Positions 24,812 through 33,502 of a DNA stretch of 64,000 bases are shown one piece after another. Position 1 is the stretch's first letter. Each line of letters starts with the position of its first letter. Made by a program: the position numbers and the translations under genes. Location of the stretch: NCBI RefSeq assembly GCF_012274265.1, contig NZ_JAANYY010000004.1:310001-374000 (forward strand), given 5' to 3'. The notes below the pieces were generated by a model. That model had not been told where the DNA came from, did not search any database, and was given only the letters and a program-made list of their open reading frames with translations. The DNA is from Sphingopyxis microcysteis (GTDB taxonomy: Bacteria; Pseudomonadota; Alphaproteobacteria; Sphingomonadales; Sphingomonadaceae).

Positions 24812-27112
24812 ATGACCGACCGGAAACCCCGTTACCGCACCTATACCAGCCCCGCTGGCGGTTGGGGCGCCGCCGCGGCGACGGCAAAGGTGCTGATGGA
24901 ACAGAGCGTCGTCGGCAAGGGATCGCGCGCACTGCTGGCGATGAACCAGCCCGGCGGGTTCAAATGCCCCAGCTGCGCCTTTCCCGATGCGACCTGCACC
25001 AAGAAGCTCGAATTCTGCGAAAATGGCGCCAAGGCGCTCGCGCATGAAGCGACCAAGTTTCGCGTGACGCGCGACTTTTTTGCCCAGCACAGCGTGTCCG
25101 ATCTGATGCAGCAATCGGACTATTGGCTCGAGATGCAGGGGCGGCTGACCGAACCGATGCGCTATGATGCTGCGAGCGATCATTATGTCCCGGTCGGCTG
25201 GGACGATGCCTTTGCGCTCATCGGTCGCCATCTGCGCGCCCTCGACAGCCCGCACCGGGCCGAATTCTACACCTCGGGCCGCACCGCGAACGAGACAGCG
25301 TTCCTCTATTCGATCTTTGTGCGCGAGTTCGGGACGAACAATTTTCCCGATTGTTCGAACATGTGCCACGAACCGACCAGCCGCGGCCTGCCGCCCGCGA
25401 TCGGCATCGGCAAGGGTACGGTGGTCCTCGACGATTTCGAACATGCTGAGGCGATTTTCCTGATCGGCCACAATGCCGGGACCAACGCGCCGCGGATGAT
25501 GACCCCGCTCGTCGAGGCGCGCAAACGCGGGGTCTCGATCGTCGCGGTCAACCCGATGCCCGAACGCGCGCTGATCAAGTTCACCGAACCGCAGGACATC
25601 GTCCAGATGGCGACGCTGGGGTCGACCGCGGTCACCAGCGAGTTCGTTCATATCCGGATCGGCGGCGACCTCGCGCTGCTCAAGGGCATGATGAAGGTGA
25701 TGTTCGAGCGCGAGGCGGCGGGCGAGGCCATATTCGACCACGCATTCATCGCCGAACATACGTCGGGTTTCGACGCGCTGAAGGCCGACATCGCGGCGCA
25801 GAACTGGCCCGATCTGGTCGCTGCGGCGGGGATCAACGAGGCGCAGATCCGGCGCTGCGCCGACATCTACATCGCATCGAGCGCGACGATCATCTGCTAC
25901 GGCATGGGGGTCACCCAGCATCAGCAGGGGTCGCAGCTGGTGCAGCAGATCGCCAACCTGCTGCTGCTCAAGGGCAATTTCGGCAAGCCGGGCGCGGGAA
26001 TTTCGCCGATCCGCGGCCATTCGAACGTCCAGGGCGACCGCACGGTGGGGATCGATGAGAAGCCGAGCGCGGCCTATCTCGACAAGGTGCGCGAGGTGTT
26101 CGGCTTCGAACCGCCGCGGGCGCACGGCCATCACAGCGTCGAATCGATCGAAGCGATGCTCGACGGCAGCGCCAGGGTGTTCATCGGCCTCGGCGGCAAT
26201 TTCGTGCGCGCGGTCCCCGACACCGACCGCGCCTATGCCGCAATGCGCCGGCTCGACCTGACCGTCGGAATCGCGACCAAGCTCAACCGCGGCCATCTGG
26301 TGCACGGCAAGGACGCGCTGATCCTGCCCGTCATCGCGCGGTCCGAACGGATCGTCACCGCGGCGGGCGAACAGTTCGTCACCATCGAGGATTCGATGTC
26401 GAACGTCACCGCCTCGCGCGGCGTCCTCGACCCGGCGAGCGAGCATTTGCTGCCCGAAACCGAAATCGTCTGCCGCATGGCGATGGCGACGCTGCCCGAC
26501 AGCAAGGTCGATTGGGCGCGCTATATCGACGATTACGGCGCGATCCGCGACAAGATCGCGGCGGTTTATCCCGCGCTTTACGAAGGTTTTGCCGAGCGCA
26601 TCGAGGCGCCGCAAGGCTTCCACCTCGACATCCCGCCGCGCCGCCGGGTGTGGGCGACCCCGAACGGCAAGGCGAATTTCCTGATCCTGCCCGGGCTGGC
26701 GGTCAACGCAGCCATCGACGACCCCGCGATGCTGCGGCTCGCCACCGTGCGTTCGCACGACCAGTTCAATACGACGATCTACAGCTATAACGACCGTTAC
26801 CGCGGTGTGTATGGCGACCGGATGGTGTTGTTCATGAACGCCGACGACATCGCCGATCGCGGGCTGGAGGCGGGCGCGAAGGTCGCGCTCGAAACCTTCA
26901 GCGACGACGGCGCTCGCCGCCGGGTCGAGGGGCTGACGATCATCGACTATCCGATGTCGCGGGGCTCGGTCGCGGGCTATTATCCTGAACTCAACCCGCT
27001 GCTCCCGCTCGGCTTTTATGACAGGACCAGCGGTTGCCCGGCGGCCAAGGCGATCCCGGTGCGCGTTGTGGCGATGGCGGCGGTCGACGAGCGCGGCCCG
27101 TACGAAATCTGA
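24812..27112 (+). CDS. FdhF/YdeP-type molybdopterin oxidoreductase
   Basis: A 766-residue alpha subunit of the formate dehydrogenase-like YdeP family, using a bis-MGD cofactor. It begins RKPRYRTYTSPAGGWGAAAA and has the cysteine pair GFKCPSCAFPD (residues 52 and 55) found in this branch. The active site region is FPDCSNMCHEPTSRGLPPAI and the MGD-binding segments ICYGMGVTQHQQGSQLVQQI and KFNARSHDQFNT-like RSHDQFNTTIYSYNDRYRGV are clear. E. coli YdeP is linked to acid resistance; the substrate of this family is unsettled. It faces mobA and fdhD, which supply and activate its cofactor. Confidence 0.92.
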   Translation: MTDRKPRYRTYTSPAGGWGAAAATAKVLMEQSVVGKGSRALLAMNQPGGFKCPSCAFPDATCTKKLEFCENGAKALAHEATKFRVTRDFFAQHSVSDLMQQSDYWLEMQGRLTEPMRYDAASDHYVPVGWDDAFALIGRHLRALDSPHRAEFYTSGRTANETAFLYSIFVREFGTNNFPDCSNMCHEPTSRGLPPAIGIGKGTVVLDDFEHAEAIFLIGHNAGTNAPRMMTPLVEARKRGVSIVAVNPMPERALIKFTEPQDIVQMATLGSTAVTSEFVHIRIGGDLALLKGMMKVMFEREAAGEAIFDHAFIAEHTSGFDALKADIAAQNWPDLVAAAGINEAQIRRCADIYIASSATIICYGMGVTQHQQGSQLVQQIANLLLLKGNFGKPGAGISPIRGHSNVQGDRTVGIDEKPSAAYLDKVREVFGFEPPRAHGHHSVESIEAMLDGSARVFIGLGGNFVRAVPDTDRAYAAMRRLDLTVGIATKLNRGHLVHGKDALILPVIARSERIVTAAGEQFVTIEDSMSNVTASRGVLDPASEHLLPETEIVCRMAMATLPDSKVDWARYIDDYGAIRDKIAAVYPALYEGFAERIEAPQGFHLDIPPRRRVWATPNGKANFLILPGLAVNAAIDDPAMLRLATVRSHDQFNTTIYSYNDRYRGVYGDRMVLFMNADDIADRGLEAGAKVALETFSDDGARRRVEGLTIIDYPMSRGSVAGYYPELNPLLPLGFYDRTSGCPAAKAIPVRVVAMAAVDERGPYEI

Positions 27113-27120
27113 GCCATTCA

Positions 27121-27202
27121 TCCGTTCGTGTCGAGCGAAGTCGAGACACCGCGAAGTCTTGCGCTGTCCATGCGTGTCTCGACTTCGCTCGACACGAACG
27201 GA
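27121..27202. repeat. Palindromic repeat (CCGTTCGTGTCGAGCGAAGT family)
   Basis: The left arm TCCGTTCGTGTCGAGCGAAG continues TCGAGACAC; the right arm GTGTCTCGACTTCGCTCGAC continues ACGAACGGA. An almost perfect 29-bp stem between the convergent oxidoreductase and mobA genes. Confidence 0.9.
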
Positions 27203-27234
27203 ATCGAAACGGTTCCGATTTTTCCCAATCCGCT

Positions 27235-27750
27235 CTAGCCCGCTTCGCCCGCGAGCCGCGCCAGATCGTTGGCGCTGTTGATATTGGGCGGCGCCAAATC
27301 GGTCGCGACCGCGCGCGCGCCGATGCGCCGGGCAAAGGCGCGCACCGCAAGGTCGCTTTCGTCCTCGAGCATCGCCCGCAGCGGGACCAGCGACGCGACC
27401 GGCCACAGCCCGATCACCGGCTGGCTGCCCAGAAACGCCGGAGCGGGTTCGAGCCGCGCGCGGAGGTCGGGCGGCAGGCGCACGCAATCGACCGGGACGG
27501 TCAGCAACTGGTCGAACCCCCGCTCCGCCGCATGGGTCAGCGCCCCCGCAATCCCGCCGAGTGGCCCCATGTCGGCGCGCGGCCAATCGGCGATCTCGCC
27601 ACGCCCGACAACGACCACCGCATCGCAATGCGGGCCGAGCGCCGCCGTCGCATGGTCGAGCAACGTCCGTCTGCCCAGCATCGCGAGCGCCTTGTCCGAT
27701 CCGAAGCGGCGCGACCGCCCGCCCGCCAGCACCGCGCCGAGCGTCTTCAT
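27235..27750 (-). CDS. mobA: Molybdenum cofactor guanylyltransferase
   Basis: A 171-residue MobA that attaches GMP to molybdopterin to give MGD. The nucleotide-binding signature is LGAVLAGGRSRRFGSDKALA, followed by VVVVGRGEIADWPRADMGPL and GGIAGALTHAAERGFDQLLT with the metal-binding Asp in VPVDCVRLPP. NINSANDLARL at the end is also typical. It overlaps fdhD by ATGA, so both are cotranscribed, and both serve the convergent YdeP-like oxidoreductase. Confidence 0.9.
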   Translation of the reverse strand: MKTLGAVLAGGRSRRFGSDKALAMLGRRTLLDHATAALGPHCDAVVVVGRGEIADWPRADMGPLGGIAGALTHAAERGFDQLLTVPVDCVRLPPDLRARLEPAPAFLGSQPVIGLWPVASLVPLRAMLEDESDLAVRAFARRIGARAVATDLAPPNINSANDLARLAGEAG

Positions 27751-28574
27751 GCGATCATCCCGTGCGCGTCGCTGACGATCAACGCCGAATCGGTCCGCGC
27801 CAGCGCGACCAGCGTCAGCCCCGCCTGCGCGGCGCGCTGTGCCGCCAGGCTCGTCGGTGCCGAGATGGTGACCAGCATCGGACAGCCCGCGCGCACCGTC
27901 TTTTCGACCAGCTCGTAACTGCACCGCGCCGACAACAGGATAAAGCCGGTCGCGGGATCGATGCCCGCGCGCGCCATCGCGCCGATCAGCTTGTCGAGCG
28001 CATTGTGCCGTCCGACGTCTTCGCGCACCAACCGGATGTCGCCGGTCGGCGAGCAGAAGGCGGCGGCATGGACCGCGCCCGTTGCGCGCGCGAGCGGCTG
28101 ATGCGCGCCGAGCGCTGCCAACGCGGCTGCGATCGCGCTACGGTCAGTGGCGATCCGCGCGGTGACGAGGGGCAGCGGGCGCAGCACTTCCTCGATATTC
28201 TCGATCCCGCACAGCCCACAGCTGCTCTCGCTCACCCGTTTGCGCGCGCGGTCGAGCGCGATCGCGTTGCGCTCGGGCGGCAACCAGATGCGCAGCGCCC
28301 AGCCGCCCTCGATCCGATGGACATCGACGCGGTCGATCTGGCCCGGCGTCTCGATCAGGCCTTCGCCGATCGCAAAGCCGATCGCATAGTCCTCGAGGTC
28401 GGCGGGGGTCGCCATCATCACCGCATAGGCGATGCCGCCGACCTCGACCGACACCGGCGCCTCGACCGCGATGCTGCGGACCAGCGCCGCGTCGCCCGGC
28501 TTGGCCAGTCCCAGCTTACGGACCGGCCTATCGATCATCTGGTGCGGGTGGGTTGCGCGATCATCGTGACTCAT
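27747..28574 (-). CDS. fdhD: Formate dehydrogenase accessory sulfurtransferase FdhD
   Basis: A 275-residue FdhD, which passes sulfur to the molybdenum cofactor of formate dehydrogenase-like enzymes. The family signature RKRVSESSCGLCGIENIEEV contains the active cysteine loop. VREDVGRHNALDKLIGAMAR and ILLSARCSYELVEKTVRAGC then PMLVTISAPTSLA are also diagnostic. Two consecutive ATGs (28577, 28574) follow no strong ribosome binding site; either is possible. It is cotranscribed with mobA and probably activates the YdeP-like enzyme nearby. Confidence 0.93.
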   Translation of the reverse strand: MSHDDRATHPHQMIDRPVRKLGLAKPGDAALVRSIAVEAPVSVEVGGIAYAVMMATPADLEDYAIGFAIGEGLIETPGQIDRVDVHRIEGGWALRIWLPPERNAIALDRARKRVSESSCGLCGIENIEEVLRPLPLVTARIATDRSAIAAALAALGAHQPLARATGAVHAAAFCSPTGDIRLVREDVGRHNALDKLIGAMARAGIDPATGFILLSARCSYELVEKTVRAGCPMLVTISAPTSLAAQRAAQAGLTLVALARTDSALIVSDAHGMIA

Positions 28575-28597
28575 CATGCCACGATAGCCGATCGGGC

Positions 28598-28644
28598 TCA
28601 GCCTGTCCCGGTCCGGGCGACCCGTTCGGACGGGACAGGCTGAG
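28598..28644. repeat. Palindrome with CTCAGCCTGTCCCG arms
   Basis: CTCAGCCTGTCCCG and CGGGACAGGCTGAG flank a GC-rich loop, 20 to 70 bases upstream of fdhD. Confidence 0.75.
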
Positions 28645-28698
28645 ATCGACAAGGGGGAGGGGAAACCTTGCCGATATGGCGACGCCGCGTGCGGCGGA

Positions 28699-28941
28699 TC
28701 AGCCCCGCTTCACATCGTCCAGCGAGGCGCCGAAATTGATGTGATAGACCTGCCCGTCGACGACCAGCGCGGGCACCGACACGACGCCCGCCGCTTCAGC
28801 CTCGCCGATCCGGCCCGGCGCGTTGGCGAAATTGACGATCTCCGCGTTGAAGCGCGCGGGATCGAGCGCGTGGGCCAGACCCTGCTCGGCATCGACGCAG
28901 ACGGGACAACCGGCGTGGTAAAAAATGGCTTTGGACAACAT
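28699..28941 (-). CDS. Small thioredoxin-like protein (CPVC)
   Basis: An 80-residue glutaredoxin-like protein with the redox motif GCPVC at residues 11-15 right after the first beta strand (MLSKAIFYHAGCPVCVDAEQ), and the cis-Pro segment VVSVPALVVDGQVYHINFGA typical of the fold. It is expected to reduce disulfides or shuttle electrons in the cytoplasm. ATG 28941 is preferred because AAGGAGA lies at the right distance; an ATG two codons earlier would leave none. It is transcribed away from a MarR regulator, with a perfect palindrome 25 bases upstream of its start, so it is likely repressed by that regulator. Confidence 0.85.
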   Translation of the reverse strand: MLSKAIFYHAGCPVCVDAEQGLAHALDPARFNAEIVNFANAPGRIGEAEAAGVVSVPALVVDGQVYHINFGASLDDVKRG

Positions 28942-28965
28942 GGTCATTCTCCTTGCTTCGAATCG

Positions 28966-29032
28966 GTATCGACTCGATACAATTAGAATGGCGCCATCGC
29001 TGCGGCTTGCCAAGATGGTATTTAGTCGATAC
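28966..29032. promoter_or_regulatory. Two palindromic operators between the thioredoxin-like and marR genes
   Basis: Site 1, 28966-28980, GTATCGACTCGATAC, is a perfect 7+1+7 palindrome. Site 2, 29018-29032, GTATTTAGTCGATAC, shares five of seven positions per arm with site 1. Site 1 overlaps the expected promoter of the minus-strand gene, and site 2 lies 9 bases before the MarR start codon. They are good candidates for MarR binding and autorepression. Confidence 0.75.
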
Positions 29033-29041
29033 CAAATTTCC

Positions 29042-29590
29042 ATGGACCGGGCCGCCGACCTTCTGACGCGCTTCAGCCGCATCATTGCCGCCGACGGTTA
29101 TGACCGCGGGTTACAGCCTGTGCAGTGGCAGGCGCTCTTGTTCCTGCGCTCGGCGAACCGCTTCTCGCGCACGCCAAAGGCGCTGACGGCGTGGCTTGGT
29201 CAGACGAAGGGGAGCGTGTCGCAAACGCTCGCGGCGCTCGAGAAAAAGGGGCTCGTCGCGCGGCGCGCCGATCCCGATGACCAGCGCGTGATCCGGCTCG
29301 AGCTGACCGGGGCGGGCGCCGAACTCGTCGCGGGGCCACCGCCCGCGTTCGCGGCGCAGATGCTCGGCCATCTGACCGCGGCGCAGCGCGACAGCTTTTC
29401 AGGCCTTGTCGAACAGATGCTGCGCGCCGAGCTCGCGCGGTCGGGCGGGCGACCCTTCGGCCTCTGCCGCGATTGCCGTCATTTCGAATCGGGCCCGCGC
29501 GGGCCGGGGCTGCACCGCTGCCGCTTGCTCGACGTCGCGCTGAGCGAGGCCGACAGCGCCCTGGTCTGTATCGAACAGGAGGCTGCATGA
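29042..29590 (+). CDS. MarR-family regulator with C-terminal cysteine motif
   Basis: A 182-residue winged-helix regulator. The DNA-binding part is ALLFLRSANRFSRTPKALTA then WLGQTKGSVSQTLAALEKKG and the wing LVARRADPDDQRVIRLELTG. The C-terminal 45 residues add GLCRDCRHFESGPRGPGLHR, CRLLDVALSEAD and CIEQE: four cysteines beginning at residues 142 and 145, spaced like a zinc knuckle or redox switch. Upstream ATGs in this frame overlap the operators and are rejected. The MOSC gene overlaps by ATGA. It probably represses the divergent thioredoxin-like gene and itself, responding to metal or oxidant. Confidence 0.88.
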   Translation: MDRAADLLTRFSRIIAADGYDRGLQPVQWQALLFLRSANRFSRTPKALTAWLGQTKGSVSQTLAALEKKGLVARRADPDDQRVIRLELTGAGAELVAGPPPAFAAQMLGHLTAAQRDSFSGLVEQMLRAELARSGGRPFGLCRDCRHFESGPRGPGLHRCRLLDVALSEADSALVCIEQEAA

Positions 29591-30249
29591 AGACCGAAAT
29601 CCTCGCCGTGCTGACGGGCAAGGCGATCCCCTTTCGCGGCGACGAACCGAGCGCGATCGGTAAGCTGCCGGTCGCCGATGCGGTCGCGGTCGATGCGATG
29701 GGGCTCGTCGGTGATGAACAGGCCGATCGCAGCGTCCACGGCGGCATCGACAAGGCGATCCACCATTATCCCGCCGACCATTATGACTGGTGGCGCGGCC
29801 AGCTTGGCGCAGTGCCGCTGCTCGACGCGGCGGGCGCGTTCGGCGAGAATATCTCGACCACCGGGCTCGACGAAAACAGCGTCTTTCTCGGCGACCGCTT
29901 TCGCCTCGGCACCGCGCTCGTCGAGGTGACGCAGGCGCGTCAACCCTGCTGGAAACTCGACCATCGTTTCGGCGCGAAGGGCGTTATGGCGGCGGTGGTC
30001 CAGACGCGGCGCTCAGGCTGGTATTACCGCGTGCTCGAACCCGGCACGGTGCGCGCAGGCGATGATCTGGAACTTGTCGAGCGCCCCTGGCCCGACTGGC
30101 CGCTCGCATCGCTGTTCGGCCTGCTGATCGGCGGCGAGGCGAAGGACCGCGTCGCCGACCTTCGCGCGCTCCGCGACGTGCCCGCGCTCGCCGAAACGTG
30201 GAAGGTCCGCCGCGCCAAGCTCGCCGAACAGTTCGGCGCCGATCTTTAA
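29587..30249 (+). CDS. MOSC domain protein (YiiM-like)
   Basis: A 220-residue MOSC-domain protein. The conserved cysteine region is VTQARQPCWKLDHRFGAKGV. The typical GDEQADRSVHGGIDKAIHHY and GAFGENISTTGLDENSVFLG match the YiiM-type family, which carry sulfur or molybdenum cofactor and detoxify N-hydroxylated compounds. It overlaps marR and probably belongs to its regulon. Molybdenum cofactor genes nearby (mobA, fdhD) support a cofactor-dependent role. Its stop overlaps the convergent stop of glpD by 4 bases. Confidence 0.88.
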   Translation: MKTEILAVLTGKAIPFRGDEPSAIGKLPVADAVAVDAMGLVGDEQADRSVHGGIDKAIHHYPADHYDWWRGQLGAVPLLDAAGAFGENISTTGLDENSVFLGDRFRLGTALVEVTQARQPCWKLDHRFGAKGVMAAVVQTRRSGWYYRVLEPGTVRAGDDLELVERPWPDWPLASLFGLLIGGEAKDRVADLRALRDVPALAETWKVRRAKLAEQFGADL

Positions 30250-31754
30250 GGGCGCTCGGTCCTGCTGCTCAACCACGCCGCGAGCTTGGCCACCTCGTCG
30301 GCGCTGAAATGCAGCCCCAGCTTGCTGCGCCGCCACAAGATGTCGCCCGCCGTCTGCGCCCATTCCTGATCGACCAGCCACGCCGCCTCGGCGACGCTCA
30401 GCCCGTGGGCGATTTCGCCGCCGAGCGCGTCCCAGCCGTCGGCATCGCCCAGCCAGCGGCGCGCGTCGGTGCCATAGGCCTTGACGATGCGATCGACGGT
30501 GTCGGCGCTGAGGAAGGGGTGGGCGAGCTTGATTTCCGCCTTCAGCGCCGCCGCGCCGGTGACCGGGAAATCGCCGCCGGGCAGCGGTGCCTTCGCGGTC
30601 CAGCGCTTGCCCGTCAGTGCCGCGACATGGCCCGTCAGTTCATCGACCGCGGCTTCGGCGACATGGCGATAGCTGGTGATCTTGCCGCCATAAATGGTGA
30701 GCAGCGGCGCGCCTTCGGCGAGGTCGAGGTCGATGCGGTAACCGCGCGTTGCCGCCTCGGGTCGCCCCGACCCGTCCTCGATCAGCGGCCGCACCCCCGA
30801 ATAGGTCCACACGACGTCGGCGGGGGTGATGGCTTCGCGGAAATAGAGGCTCGCCCCTTCGCACAGATAGGCGATTTCCTCGGCGCTCGCGCGCGCTTCG
30901 CTCGCCGGTCCATCATGATCGACGTCGGTCGTGCCGATCAGCGTGAAGTCGCGCTCATAGGGAATGGCGAAAAAGATGCGGCCATCGGGGAGCTGGAAGA
31001 AATAGGCATATTCGTGCCGGAACAATCGCCGCACGACGATATGCGACCCGCGCACCAGCCGCATCGCATGATCGGGCTCGGCATCGGCGCGCTTCAGCAG
31101 GTCGAGCACCGCCGGCCCCGCGGCGTTGACGATCGCGCGCCCGCTGAAGCGATATTGATGCCCATTGGCGCAGCTCGCCTCGACCACCCACAGCCCGTCC
31201 TCGCAGCGCAGCATGTCGGCGCGGGTGCGGGTGCGGACCCGCGCGCCGTGCGCGGCGGCGTCGCGCGCGTTCAGCACCACCAGCCGCGCATCGTCGACCC
31301 AGCCGTCCGAATATTCGAAGCCGCGTTCATATTGCGGCTGCAATGCTTCGCCCGCGGCATGGCGGCGGAGGTTGATCGAGCGCGTCGCGGGCAACTTCTT
31401 GCGCCCGCCGATATGGTCATAGAGGAACAGCCCGAGCCGCAGCAGCCAGCGCGGACGCAGCCCCGGCCGGTGCGGCAGGACAAAGCGGAGCGGCCAGATG
31501 ATGTGCGGCGCGATGCCCCACAAGGTTTCGCGCTCTTTCAATGCTTCGCGCACCAGGCCGAACTCATAATGCTCCAGATACCGCAGCCCGCCGTGGATCA
31601 GCTTGGTCGATGCCGACGAGGTGCCCTGCGCCAGATCGCCCGCCTCGAGCAGCAATACCCGCGCCCCGCGCCCCGCGGCATCGCGCGCGACCCCGGCGCC
31701 GTTGACACCGCCGCCGATGATGATGACGTCATAGGGCTGGGCGCTGTCGGGCAT
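30246..31754 (-). CDS. glpD: Aerobic glycerol-3-phosphate dehydrogenase
   Basis: A 502-residue FAD enzyme of the GlpA/GlpD family that oxidises glycerol-3-phosphate to dihydroxyacetone phosphate at the inner membrane and passes electrons to quinone. The FAD motif is DVIIIGGGVNGAGVARDAAG followed by LLLEAGDLAQGTSSASTKLI; HGGLRYLEHYEFGLVREALK and the C-terminal SVAEAAWLVDQEWAQTAGDI then LWRRSKLGL confirm it. ATG 31754 (MPDSAQPYD) is preferred. It links triacylglycerol breakdown by the lipases downstream in the window to central carbon metabolism. Confidence 0.95.
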   Translation of the reverse strand: MPDSAQPYDVIIIGGGVNGAGVARDAAGRGARVLLLEAGDLAQGTSSASTKLIHGGLRYLEHYEFGLVREALKERETLWGIAPHIIWPLRFVLPHRPGLRPRWLLRLGLFLYDHIGGRKKLPATRSINLRRHAAGEALQPQYERGFEYSDGWVDDARLVVLNARDAAAHGARVRTRTRADMLRCEDGLWVVEASCANGHQYRFSGRAIVNAAGPAVLDLLKRADAEPDHAMRLVRGSHIVVRRLFRHEYAYFFQLPDGRIFFAIPYERDFTLIGTTDVDHDGPASEARASAEEIAYLCEGASLYFREAITPADVVWTYSGVRPLIEDGSGRPEAATRGYRIDLDLAEGAPLLTIYGGKITSYRHVAEAAVDELTGHVAALTGKRWTAKAPLPGGDFPVTGAAALKAEIKLAHPFLSADTVDRIVKAYGTDARRWLGDADGWDALGGEIAHGLSVAEAAWLVDQEWAQTAGDILWRRSKLGLHFSADEVAKLAAWLSSRTERP

Positions 31755-31885
31755 GGCGATCTTCCTAAGACAGACGGGCCGGTCTTGCCAAGCGGCGCGG
31801 TCGATGCAGGGGGTCATCGACCAAGCTGGACAGCGGCGCGCTCCGGGGCAAAGGTCGCCGTGGATGAGGGCAGGAGGAGGGGGTC

Positions 31886-33424
31886 ATGCAGCGATTTTCG
31901 AAACGGTGGAGCGGGTGCGCTATGGCGATGGCAGGGCTGTTCGCCGCGGCCGCAAGCACCCCGACGGCGGCGCAGCAAGCGATGCTCGATCCGGCGGTGC
32001 TGGAGGAATATATCGCCTTCCTGTCGCTGCCCAACGACGCCGCGAACCCCGCCGACGCGCTCGCCAACGCGCGCTTCGTTCAGGCGATGATGCAGCGGCG
32101 CGGGATCGCATCCGAACTGCTGTACGACCCCGACCGCAAGGCGCCGCCTGCGGTGTTCGGAGAGGTCAAGACCCCGGGCGCGACGCGCACGATCGTCTTT
32201 TACGCCCATTATGACGGCCAGCCGGTGGTGCCCGAACGCTGGGCGCCGGGGCTGTCGCCCTTTCGCCCGACCGCGATCTCGCGCCCGATCGAACAGGGCG
32301 GCACGGTGCTGGGTCCATGGTCGCCGGGGGCAGAATTTCCGGCCGGCTGGCGGCTCGCGGCGCGCAGCGCCGCCGACGACAAGGCGGGGGTGATGGTCGC
32401 GCTCAACGCTTTTCAGGGCGCTGCCGGCACCGCCGCGCGACTGGGCGTCAATGTGAAATTCTTTTTCGAGGGCGAAGAGGAAAAGGGGTCGCCGAACCTC
32501 CGCGCGATCCTGCACGCGCATAGCGAAAAGCTCGAAAGCGACCTCTGGGTCATGGTCGACGGCCCGCGGCATACCGAGGGCTATCGCGCGATGGTGCTGG
32601 GGGTGCGCGGCGTCGTCGATGTCGGCATCACCGTTTATGGTGCGAAGCGGCCGCTGCACGCGGGCAATTACGGCAATTGGGCGCCGAACCCGGCGTTGCA
32701 GCTCGCGGCGCTGCTCGGCAGCCTGAAGGATCGTGACGGGCGCATCCTGATCCCCGGCTTCTACGACGACGCGGTCCCCGCGACCGCCGCCGAACGCGCC
32801 GAAATCGCCAAGGCGCCGTCGATGGACGCGACGCGCCAGAGCCTGGGCATCGCGCGGACGCAGGGCGGCGGCAAGCTGCACGGCGAGCTGGTGCTGCTGC
32901 CGGGGATCGAGATCACCGGGCTGCGCGCAGGCGCCACCGACGCGCGCGCCGCCAATGTCATCCCGACCGAAGCCGAGGCGCGGCTCGACATGCGGCTGGT
33001 CAAGGGCGACCGCATCGACCGCCAGCTCGCCCGGCTGGTGCGCTTTGTCGAAGCGCAGGGCTATCTGGTCCTCGATCGCACCCCGACCGCAGAGGAGCGG
33101 CTGGCGCATCCGCTGATCGCCAAAATCACCTCGGGCTTTGGTTATGAAGCGCAGCGTACCTCGCTCGACGAACCGATGGTGACGCGGGTCAAGCAGCTGC
33201 TCGAACGCGTGTCGCCCGACCGACTGGTCGTCGTGCCATCGACCGGCGGCAGCCTGCCGCTGTCGCTGTTCGCGCACGAACTCGGCGCGCCGATGGTGAC
33301 GATCCCCGTCGTCAACGCCGACAACAACCAGCATGGCGAGAATGAAAATGTCGATCCGGCCTTCCTCGCCGAAGGGATCGTCAACATCCGCGCAATCATG
33401 GAGGATGATTTTTCCGTTCGCTGA
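31886..33424 (+). CDS. Exported M20-family metallopeptidase
   Basis: A 512-residue peptidase with a signal peptide (cut near ASTPTAAQQ) and the M20/M28 zinc-site pattern: the His in IVFYAHYDGQPVV, the Asp in AARSAADDKAGVMV, the catalytic Glu in FFFEGEEEKGSPNLRA, the Asp in MVDGPRHTEG and the final His in NADNNQHGENENVD. It probably removes amino acids or short peptides from the N- or C-terminus of periplasmic substrates. An RRGIASELLYDPDRKAPPAV segment is consistent with carboxypeptidase-like M20 enzymes. ATG 31886 follows GGAGGAGGGGGTC. Confidence 0.9.
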   Translation: MQRFSKRWSGCAMAMAGLFAAAASTPTAAQQAMLDPAVLEEYIAFLSLPNDAANPADALANARFVQAMMQRRGIASELLYDPDRKAPPAVFGEVKTPGATRTIVFYAHYDGQPVVPERWAPGLSPFRPTAISRPIEQGGTVLGPWSPGAEFPAGWRLAARSAADDKAGVMVALNAFQGAAGTAARLGVNVKFFFEGEEEKGSPNLRAILHAHSEKLESDLWVMVDGPRHTEGYRAMVLGVRGVVDVGITVYGAKRPLHAGNYGNWAPNPALQLAALLGSLKDRDGRILIPGFYDDAVPATAAERAEIAKAPSMDATRQSLGIARTQGGGKLHGELVLLPGIEITGLRAGATDARAANVIPTEAEARLDMRLVKGDRIDRQLARLVRFVEAQGYLVLDRTPTAEERLAHPLIAKITSGFGYEAQRTSLDEPMVTRVKQLLERVSPDRLVVVPSTGGSLPLSLFAHELGAPMVTIPVVNADNNQHGENENVDPAFLAEGIVNIRAIMEDDFSVR

Positions 33425-33470
33425 CACGTCGCTGGCATGCTTCAGCCGATCAGCGTCATGAAGGATTGAT

Positions 33471-33502
33471 TGTAACAGCACTTATATATAAGGTCTGTTA
33501 CA
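33471..33502. promoter_or_regulatory. 32-bp nested palindrome touching the MarR start codon
   Basis: TGTAACAG and CTGTTACA (outer arms) enclose CA-CTTATATATAAG-GT, whose core is itself palindromic. The last base is directly followed by ATG 33503. TTGATT (33466) and TATAAG (33487) could be -35 and -10 boxes, placing transcription start at or next to the ATG, so the transcript may lack a leader. It is most likely the autorepressor site of the MarR protein. Confidence 0.75.

Noticed and set aside
23747-27628. A 1293-residue open frame on the minus strand, antisense to the kinase and YdeP genes
   Set aside because: It is rich in Arg, His and Asp in the pattern typical of antisense frames in G+C-rich DNA, shows no domain, and the plus strand carries clear genes throughout.
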